Origin: JAIRTY01 sp050257395
Lineage (GTDB): Bacteria; Actinomycetota; Actinomycetes; Streptosporangiales; Streptosporangiaceae
NCBI GenBank assembly: GCA_050257395.1
Contig: JBLMWU010000129.1
Coordinates: 1 to 11,708 of the forward strand
Direction of reading: 5' to 3'
Length of the DNA: 11,708 nt
Shown: piece by piece, positions 6,759-11,708 of the stretch
Layout: each line of letters begins with the position of its first letter
Position numbering within the stretch: position 1 is the stretch's first letter
The notes under the pieces: model-generated
The model's input: the letters and a program-made list of their open reading frames with translations, nothing else
Told to the model about the DNA's origin: nothing
The model's database searches: none
Translations under genes and position numbers: made by a program

Positions 6759-7400
6759 TCAGGGCAGGTGGCTGGTGTCGTTGACGCGATGGACGGCGGC
6801 AAATCCGCGGCCGTGCCACTGGATCTCGTTAATGGAGGCGGAGCCGAGATATAGCCGGTAAAGGGTGGCGAGCGGAACGCAGAGAGCCCGGCAGAGCAGG
6901 ATCTTTATCGGGGTGATGTGACTTACCACCAGGACGGTCTGGCCGCTGTGGTTGCGCAGCAGCCGGTCACAGGCCTGGTTTACCCGGTGTGCGGTTTCGG
7001 CGAAGCTTTCCCCGCCCGGCGGTGCCTGCTGCGGGTCGCGCCGCCAGGCTGCCGCGGCTGCGGGCCAGCGCTGCTGGATTTCTGCCAGGGTGAAGCCGTC
7101 CCAGTCACCGAAATCTGTTTCCCGGAGATCGTCATCGATGGCTGCGGTCAGGCCCAGCATGCCGGCCGCAATGTTGGCGGTGCCGACAGCGCGCTGCAGT
7201 GGCGAGCTGACCACGGCGTCGATCGGGGCACCGGTGGCCAGGCGGCAGGCGGCGGCCTGGGCCTGCCGGATGCCGTTGGCGCTGAGCGGGAGGTCGCGCA
7301 GCCCGCTGAAGCGGTGTTCGGGTGACAGCTGGGTATCGCCGTGCCGCAGCAGGACGGTGATGGTGGGATCTGCTGTGGGATTATCCCAGCCCAGAGTCAT
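6759..7400 (-). CDS. Histidine phosphatase (CobC / phosphoglycerate-mutase-like)
   Basis: The 213-residue protein has the full catalytic set of the histidine phosphatase superfamily: LLRHGDTQ with Arg19 and the phospho-acceptor His20, Arg70 in SSPLQR, Glu94 in RETDFGDWDG and His161 in VVSHITP. It most resembles the C-terminal phosphatase half of the actinobacterial RNase H/CobC (alpha-ribazole phosphatase-like) fusions, with shared PPGGESF and a C-terminal VNDTSHL, but the RNase H half is missing; the ATG at 7398-7400 is preceded by a plausible AGGG site and only 12 residues precede the catalytic strand. It lies 150 bases downstream of the PTPS-like gene on the same strand, so it may remove phosphate from an intermediate of the same pathway, such as a ribosylaminopyrimidine phosphate. 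That substrate is a guess; alpha-ribazole phosphate is the alternative. Confidence 0.88.
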   Translation of the reverse strand: MTLGWDNPTADPTITVLLRHGDTQLSPEHRFSGLRDLPLSANGIRQAQAAACRLATGAPIDAVVSSPLQRAVGTANIAAGMLGLTAAIDDDLRETDFGDWDGFTLAEIQQRWPAAAAAWRRDPQQAPPGGESFAETAHRVNQACDRLLRNHSGQTVLVVSHITPIKILLCRALCVPLATLYRLYLGSASINEIQWHGRGFAAVHRVNDTSHLP

Positions 7401-7550
7401 ATGGTTGCCCTGCGAGGATGACGAAATGGTGTGTTCCTATGACAGCAGACGAACATGCCAGCAGAACGGTTCAGCCGCCCACCCCTGATCTCGTCACTGT
7501 ACCCATGCCGTACGGCCTGGCCAGGTCGCCGGGGGTAATCAGGCAGAACG

Positions 7551-7928
7551 TCAGCATCGTGCGCGGTATCCGCCGAACGCGACGGGGGTTTCCCAGACCC
7601 GCACTGCCAGTGTCTCGCCGCCTGCGGCAGCGACGGCCGGCGAGAGGGTGTCATGCACCCAGCGGGCGAACACCTCGACGGTGACCGCCTCGGCGTCGGC
7701 TGGGCGTATCTCCTCCAGGTTGCGGTCTTCGACCCGGCTGGTCAGCTCGGTGAGCGCCGCTTCCAGTACATCAAGATCACAGACCATGCCCCGGTCGTCG
7801 AGCTGCTCGCGGTCCACCACGATCTCAATCCGGTAGTCATGATCATGGAGTTCTCCCTCTGGCCCGGGCATTCCCGGCATGATGTGGAAAGCTCGGACGC
7901 TTCGGCTCAACCCGACTTCACATGTCAC
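7551..7928 (-). CDS. 6-pyruvoyltetrahydropterin synthase/QueD-like T-fold protein, catalytic residues replaced
   Basis: I start this 125-residue protein at the GTG 7926-7928 because AGGAG lies eight bases before it; an ATG at 7961 would add 11 residues and deepen the overlap with the dehydrogenase. The tunnelling-fold family is clear: three zinc-type histidines H15, H28 and H30 (LHDHDY), a GMVCDLDVLEAAL helix start, and the pterin-anchoring WETP with Glu113. The catalytic residues are not conserved. No Cys precedes the His pair (Glu24 and Glu26 are there), and the Asp-His of LDHxNL is Glu67-Asp68 (VEDRNL). Standard PTPS or QueD chemistry is therefore unlikely, but a pterin-like ligand and perhaps zinc could still bind. 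The Streptomyces coelicolor homologue SCO6650 is, as I recall, also inactive in the PTPS reaction and lacks zinc. The gene overlaps the upstream dehydrogenase by 11 bases, so the two are probably translated together. Confidence 0.88.
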   Translation of the reverse strand: MTCEVGLSRSVRAFHIMPGMPGPEGELHDHDYRIEIVVDREQLDDRGMVCDLDVLEAALTELTSRVEDRNLEEIRPADAEAVTVEVFARWVHDTLSPAVAAAGGETLAVRVWETPVAFGGYRARC

Positions 7929-8898
7929 CGGCAGTACTCCTGTCGTAGTCAAGAACGGCATGCATCAACCCGGGTTTCCCCTCGTCCACGGCCCGGAACG
8001 CCTCGGCTGCGTGGCCGAAGGGGAAGACGTGAGTGCACAACTCTGCCAGCGGCAGTCCGGCCAGCAGTTCAACGGCCTCCCGGCGGCGCCGGGACCGGGT
8101 CCAGGTCCCGGACAGCCGGGCCGGCACTGTGGAGACCTGAGTGCTGCGGATGATCAGACGCCGCCGGTGAAAGGCGCCGCCGAGCGGCAGCACCACCGGT
8201 TTGGTGCCGAACCACGACGCGATCAGCAGGGTTCCCTCGTGGGCCAGCATGTTCAGCGCCATCGCCGGCGCATCCGGGTTACCGCTGGCGTCAATGACCA
8301 GCGGAACCTCCTCTTTCACCAGGTCCTCCGGTGCTGCGGCGGTGACGCCGAGGCTGCCGGCCGTGGCGCGGCGCCACTCCTGGGGCTCGGCAATCAGCGG
8401 CCGCCACCCGGAGCGCTGCAGCAGCAGGCCGGTCAGCAGCCCGAGGACGCCGGCGCCCAGCACGATGACCCGGTCGCGATATCCGGCCCCGGCATCGAGC
8501 GTCACCTGCAACGCCGTCTCGACCAGCGGGAACAAGGTTGCGGATGCGGGATCGATGGCGGGCAGCGGAATCAGTTCACCAGCCCGCGCCGTGAATACGT
8601 CCTGGTGCGGATGGAACGCGAAAACCGCCTGGCCGGACTCTGCTACTTCGCCGACGCACGCATACCCGTAGGCGAAGGGATAGGAGAAGGTACCGCCTAG
8701 CGCGCCGATCGTGTCGTCCAGCGCCAGGTCGGCAGGGACCTCGCCGCGGTACACCAGCCGTTCGGTGCCACCGCTGATGCCAGAGCACAGCGTGCGGACG
8801 AGGACCTCACCGGCCGCAGGCCGCGGTGCGGGCAGGTCCCTGATCTCCACACAGCGCGGCGCGGTATGAAAGAGTGCGCGGGCGGGCACGCGGCTCAT
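7918..8898 (-). CDS. MDR-family (zinc-type alcohol dehydrogenase-like) oxidoreductase without zinc ligands
   Basis: The 326-residue protein has an N-terminal GroES-like domain (about 1-130) and a Rossmann domain with VLGAGVLGLL at 146-155 (G148, G150, G153) for NAD(P). It belongs to the medium-chain dehydrogenase branch with CSGISGGTERLVYRG at 38-52 and PLGGAFHRRRL at 238-248, reminiscent of BchC-type enzymes. The usual catalytic zinc Cys in GxCGTD is Ser42 here, and the GHE histidine is Tyr79 in FAYGYACVGEV, so it should work without zinc. I recall the same dehydrogenase type paired with PTPS-like genes in other bacteria, which fits the overlap here (the T-fold gene starts 11 bases before this gene stops). 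It probably oxidises or reduces a sugar or side chain on the pathway intermediate; the substrate is unknown. The ATG at 8896-8898 lacks a strong Shine-Dalgarno sequence. Confidence 0.87.
   Translation of the reverse strand: MSRVPARALFHTAPRCVEIRDLPAPRPAAGEVLVRTLCSGISGGTERLVYRGEVPADLALDDTIGALGGTFSYPFAYGYACVGEVAESGQAVFAFHPHQDVFTARAGELIPLPAIDPASATLFPLVETALQVTLDAGAGYRDRVIVLGAGVLGLLTGLLLQRSGWRPLIAEPQEWRRATAGSLGVTAAAPEDLVKEEVPLVIDASGNPDAPAMALNMLAHEGTLLIASWFGTKPVVLPLGGAFHRRRLIIRSTQVSTVPARLSGTWTRSRRRREAVELLAGLPLAELCTHVFPFGHAAEAFRAVDEGKPGLMHAVLDYDRSTAGDM
7926..7941 (-). promoter_or_regulatory. Ribosome-binding site that decides the T-fold gene start
   Basis: Read on the minus strand, AGGAG is followed by eight bases and then GTG at 7928-7926. 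The site lies inside the last codons of the dehydrogenase gene and is the best Shine-Dalgarno match at this junction. The upstream ATG at 7961 has no comparable site, which is why the shorter protein is preferred. Confidence 0.65.
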
Positions 8899-8987
8899 TT
8901 ACCCAACTATCTGGACCGGTAGTCTCATGACCTACCACACGTGACTCTCAGCCCACCGGTTCACACGCGCGAGACATCTGATGTGCC

Positions 8988-9000
8988 CCGGGTTTCCCGG
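8988..9000 (-). terminator. Small hairpin after the ArsR-type gene, possible terminator
   Basis: On the minus strand CCGGG-AAA-CCCGG forms a five-base-pair stem starting 22 bases past the stop of the metal sensor gene. There is no T-run after it. It may separate this gene from the dehydrogenase operon that follows on the same strand, but the stem is short for a terminator. Confidence 0.25.
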
Positions 9001-9021
9001 AGCCCGGATGCTGGAGTGCGG

Positions 9022-9384
9022 TCATGCTACGGGTTCGGCGGTGTCGCGGGCCCCGAGGCGCAGGTGCTCGGTGTGGTAGACGGCCTCGTCCAGCAGCATC
9101 GCGACGTGGTTGTCATACAGGGCGTAGACGATGGCCCGGCCGTTGCGCTGGGTGTCCACCAGGCCCAGGTGCCGCAGCACCCGCAACTGGTGGGAGACGG
9201 CCGAGCGTTCCATCCCCACCGCGGACGCCAGTTCGCCGACGGTGCAGGCGCCCTGGCGCAGCCTGGACAAGATCAGCAGCCGGCTCGGGGCGGCCAGTGC
9301 CTGCAGCGTCGCGGCGGCAGCTTTGGCGGTCTCCGCGTCCAGTTGCGCCGGTGGTGTCACCTGGCCCCGCACGCCATGCCCCAT
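9022..9384 (-). CDS. nmtR: ArsR/SmtB-family metal sensor, NmtR-like
   Basis: The 120-residue winged-helix repressor resembles Mycobacterium tuberculosis NmtR along its length. It shares the N-terminal MGHGV (Gly2 and His3 are nickel ligands in NmtR), LQALAAPSRLLIL, the recognition-helix region GMERSAVSHQLRVLRHLG at 57-74 and the C-terminal YDNHVAMLLDEAVYHTEHL. The alpha-5 sensing site D91-x-H93-x10-H104-x2-H107 is complete and identical in spacing to NmtR and CzrA. The accessory His109 of NmtR is Arg here. Metal (Ni, Co or Zn) should release it from DNA. It is divergent from a cation exporter with an operator in the 67 bases between them, so it most likely represses both the exporter and itself. 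The ATG is supported by AGGA seven bases upstream. Confidence 0.93.
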   Translation of the reverse strand: MGHGVRGQVTPPAQLDAETAKAAAATLQALAAPSRLLILSRLRQGACTVGELASAVGMERSAVSHQLRVLRHLGLVDTQRNGRAIVYALYDNHVAMLLDEAVYHTEHLRLGARDTAEPVA

Positions 9385-9411
9385 GGCGGCATCCTAGCCA
9401 AGACTCTCGCG

Positions 9412-9425
9412 TGAACAAGCCTTCA
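9412..9425. promoter_or_regulatory. Probable NmtR operator (TGAA-N6-TTCA)
   Basis: TGAACAAGCCTTCA is an exact TGAA-N6-TTCA inverted repeat, the core of SmtB/CzrA/NmtR operators. A second overlapping pair of arms, GAACA at 9413-9417 and TGTTC at 9428-9432, extends the symmetry. It lies 28 bases from the regulator start and 27 from the exporter start, so a bound repressor would cover both promoters. Confidence 0.75.
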
Positions 9426-9451
9426 TATGTTCCTGTAAGCTCGCGTAAGCC

Positions 9452-10366
9452 ATGACCACCCCCGCCACCGCCGCCCCGGCCCATGACGCGGCGCATCGCC
9501 GCGCCGCCAACCGGGCAGTTGCCGTTTCCGCCGCCGGGCTGGCGCTCACCGGAGCGATCGAACTGGCCATCGCCCTGGTGACCGGGTCGGTGGCGCTGCT
9601 CGGCGATGCGATCCACAACCTGTCGGACGTGTCCACCTCGGTGGTGGTGTTCGCCGGCTTCTGGATCTCGAAGAAGACCGCCACCCGCGCCTACCCGTAC
9701 GGGTACGAGCGGGCCGAGGACCTGGCCGGGCTCGGGGTGGCCCTGGTGATCTGGGCCAGCGCCGTCTTCGCCGGCTACGAGAGCTACCAGAAACTGGTGC
9801 ACCACACCCCGACCACCTCCATCCCGCTGGGCATGACCGCCGCGGTGCTGGGCATCATCGGCAACCAGGCCGTCGCCGCCTACAAGCGCCGGGTCGGCCG
9901 GCACATCAACTCCCTGACCCTGCTGGCTGATGCCCGCCACTCCTGGCTCGATGCGATCGCTTCCCTCGGCGCCCTGGCGGGCCTGGCGCTGGTGGCCGCC
10001 GGGCAGTCCTGGGGTGACCCGGTCGCCGGGTTCGCTATCACCCTGTTCATCTGCCACGTCGGTTACGAGGTCACCGGCGACATCGTCCACCACCTGATGG
10101 ACGGCGTGGAGCCGGCCCAGCTGGCCGCCGCCGAGCAGGCAGCCGCCGCCATCGGCGGCGTCACGGCGGCGACCGCCCGGGGCCGGTGGATGGGGCGGAC
10201 CCTCATCCTCGACCTCGAAGCCCATCTTGACCCCGCCCTCACCCTCGCCGATGCCCAGCACATCACCCGCAGCATCGACCAGGCCGTCCACGCCGCCGTC
10301 CCCGAGGCCGGCCAGGTGCACAGCCACGCCCACCCCGGCTTATCGCCGGGGCTGGGTTTCCGCTGA
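9452..10366 (+). CDS. Cation diffusion facilitator (CDF) metal exporter
   Basis: The 304-residue membrane protein exports divalent metal in exchange for protons. It has the six-helix CDF layout: TM1 about 22-42, TM2 about 44-70 with the metal-site HNLSD (His55, Asp59), TM3 about 92-112, TM4 about 123-145, TM5 with the second site DARHSWLD (His163, Asp167), TM6 about 186-205, then a cytoplasmic C-terminal domain from about 210. A short His-bearing tail VHSHAHP ends the protein. Metal choice cannot be read securely; His/Asp in both halves of the central site is common in Zn, Co and Ni exporters, and the NmtR-like regulator next door points to nickel or cobalt. No clear Shine-Dalgarno precedes the ATG, so the transcript may be nearly leaderless. 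Its 3' end runs against the truncated nitronate monooxygenase gene. Confidence 0.93.
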   Translation: MTTPATAAPAHDAAHRRAANRAVAVSAAGLALTGAIELAIALVTGSVALLGDAIHNLSDVSTSVVVFAGFWISKKTATRAYPYGYERAEDLAGLGVALVIWASAVFAGYESYQKLVHHTPTTSIPLGMTAAVLGIIGNQAVAAYKRRVGRHINSLTLLADARHSWLDAIASLGALAGLALVAAGQSWGDPVAGFAITLFICHVGYEVTGDIVHHLMDGVEPAQLAAAEQAAAAIGGVTAATARGRWMGRTLILDLEAHLDPALTLADAQHITRSIDQAVHAAVPEAGQVHSHAHPGLSPGLGFR

Positions 10367-10389
10367 GTGGCCCGATGGTGACTCGCCGA

Positions 10390-11472
10390 GCAGGTAGCCG
10401 GGCCACCTTGAACGGGAAGCCGGTCGGGGACGCCCGGGCATCGGTGCGGACGTGCACCTCGCCGCGGGCGGCCTGGGCGAGAAGGCGCCTCTTGTACGCG
10501 CGGGCCAGGCCGGACTCCCGGCACAGCGCGAACGCGGTACCGGCCTGTACTCCCGCGGCGCCTGCCCTCATTGCCCGGGCCAGGCCGGATGGTGTGCCGT
10601 AGGAACCGGCCATCCAGAAGGGCACGCCGAGTCTGGCCAGCTCCCGCGGGTCCGCAATGTCGCGGCCGTTATCGACGGGCTGCCCGGACGGGTCCAGGCG
10701 GCGCGGCCCACGTGGCGGCGCATTATGCCCGCCGGCCGTGTGGCCCTCGACGATGAAACCGTCTGGCCGGGCGGCCGGATCGGCCGCGAGCGCCGCCGCC
10801 AGGTCGACCGACGCGACGATCGCGTCAAACCGCGGCCGGAAGATCGCCGGCCGCTCAGGCGAGACGGTGGCGGGGTCGAACTGCACGAAATAGTCCCCGT
10901 CCCCGGGCCGGGCCCCCTGCACCCGCACTGGCAAGGCCACCGGTTCATGCCGGGCTAGCTGGCCGAGCAGCACGGGAAGGTCCGCTGGATTGCCGGCGCC
11001 CATGATGACGTGGTCCACACCGGCCAGCATCGCGCCATAGCAGGCAAACGGGATCGGGTACTCGATCTTGCGGAGATAGTTGATCCCGACCAGTCCGTCA
11101 TGCCCTTCCTTGGCAAGAAAGACCTCGGTGAAGTTGGCAGCGATGGTGAGTTCAGCGAGTGCCCGCGCCCAGCGCAGGCTGTATCTCAGCACTGGGCGGA
11201 ACGGCTTGCCGGCGGGGATGCCGCCCGCCACGTAATAGGCGGCGAGAATACGCTCCGCGACCCCCGGGGCAGGAAAATGCTCTAGCGCCCGCCGCACGTG
11301 ACCACCAGGGTCGCCGCGCTGCAGTCGCCGCGCGCACAATCTCCAGTGCGGTTCCTGACACCACACCTAGCTGGCCAGCCCGCGCCACCGCGCTGGCCAG
11401 CGGCCAGCCAGAAACCGCCACCCCCATGCCACCCTGGATGATCCTGGGCCGCGATGGGGTGTCAGCGCCCAT
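10390..11472 (-). pseudogene. Nitronate monooxygenase, frameshifted and C-terminally truncated
   Basis: The gene starts at ATG 11470-11472 with a normal flavin-dependent TIM-barrel N-terminus (IIQGGMGVAVSGWPLA, then GQLGVVSGTALEIVRA). At about 11329-11335 the reading frame shifts; the following frame continues the family sequence directly with ARRLQRGDPGGHVRRALEHF. Restoring one CG unit in the CGCGCGG run (minus strand) joins the two halves perfectly, so a two-base deletion is the likely cause. Later motifs are intact: GHTAGGHNAPPRG and the C-terminal ASPTGFPFKV. Homology then stops near 10390-10400, and the frame continues only as antisense of the CDF gene to a stop at 10263. The last third of the family, after TGFPFKV, is missing. 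Intact members oxidise nitroalkanes or propionate 3-nitronate with FMN. A sequencing error could explain the frameshift but not the missing end. Confidence 0.82.
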
Positions 11473-11679
11473 GGTGTCCCCCGGCCTCCGGCGCCGTGCC
11501 AGATCAATTCGCGCGACCCGGCAGGAGCCTCAGCCCAAGCATCCAAGGGCGGCGGGACCAATGGCAGGGCCGACCGGCCCGGCACGACCGGCCGTTGGTC
11601 CCGTTCGCTGTCACGAGCCCCAAGGGAGCGCATCGGGCGAACGGCACTATCCGCGGCGGCCGGTCCGTGCGCGGCTGGG
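11473..11679. other. Intergenic stretch without a supported gene
   Basis: The 207 bases upstream of the nitronate monooxygenase remnant contain only GC-rich open frames on both strands, with no family resemblance and no Shine-Dalgarno-supported start. GGGGGA just before ATG 11472 (minus strand) could have been the ribosome-binding site of the broken gene. I see no hairpin or repeat of note. Confidence 0.5.
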
Positions 11680-11708
11680 TCAGAGCTTGGTCAGTTTGGC
11701 GTAGGGCG
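11680..11708 (-). CDS. Possible C-terminal end of a gene entering from the right
   Basis: On the minus strand the window edge opens a frame reading PYAKLTKL followed by TGA at 11680-11682. Lys-rich endings of this kind are common for real proteins and the residues are unusual for shadow frames in such GC-rich DNA, but nine codons are too few to assign a family. Confidence 0.3.

Noticed and set aside
7418..7684. Plus-strand frame in the gap before the T-fold gene end
   Set aside because: No Shine-Dalgarno site, no family match, and its second half is antisense to the T-fold coding sequence.
7551..7928. Ordinary queuosine (QueD) or tetrahydrobiopterin enzyme
   Set aside because: Catalytic Cys and Asp-His are replaced and no queC, queE or queF lies in the window.
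9113..10333. 406-codon open frame on the minus strand opposite the CDF gene
   Set aside because: It is Gly/Asp/His-rich without recognisable motifs, while the plus strand encodes a clear CDF protein and the sensor frame covers its other end.

Overview
The window is very GC-rich (by eye around 70%), uses many GTG starts and shows the strong third-position GC bias of a high-GC actinomycete. Protein families fit that: an NmtR-like metal sensor close to the mycobacterial one, a CobC-type phosphatase of the actinobacterial kind, and an ECF sigma-factor remnant. I cannot name the genus.

Bases 1-8898 look like one accessory locus built around GTP-derived chemistry and the membrane. From left to right: the end of a SAM-dependent methyltransferase (+, cut by the window edge); an operon read leftwards of a UPF0104/LPG-synthase-type membrane protein, GTP cyclohydrolase II (ribA) and an acyltransferase-3 membrane protein, the last two joined by a TGATG stop/start overlap; a divergent 840-residue membrane protein that fuses a complete CDP-alcohol phosphotransferase signature to an extracytoplasmic sulfatase/LtaS-like domain; a region-4-only sigma-factor remnant; and a second leftward operon of a zinc-less MDR dehydrogenase, a 6-pyruvoyltetrahydropterin-synthase (PTPS)-like T-fold protein and a histidine phosphatase. 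RibA opens GTP, and T-fold proteins of the PTPS/QueD type act on pterin-like compounds. The phosphotransferase, flippase-like, acyltransferase and sulfatase-like membrane proteins suggest that a small head group is placed on a lipid and moved outward. The product is unknown. The T-fold protein lacks the standard catalytic residues, so this is not ordinary folate, queuosine or riboflavin synthesis.

Bases 9022-10366 are an independent metal-resistance pair: an NmtR-type ArsR sensor with all its metal ligands, divergent from a cation diffusion facilitator, with a TGAA-N6-TTCA operator between them.

Bases about 10390-11472 hold a broken nitronate monooxygenase gene on the minus strand (a two-base frameshift in a CG run plus loss of the C-terminal part at the CDF gene). 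Bases 11473-11679 show nothing convincing. The last 29 bases may be the end of a minus-strand gene.
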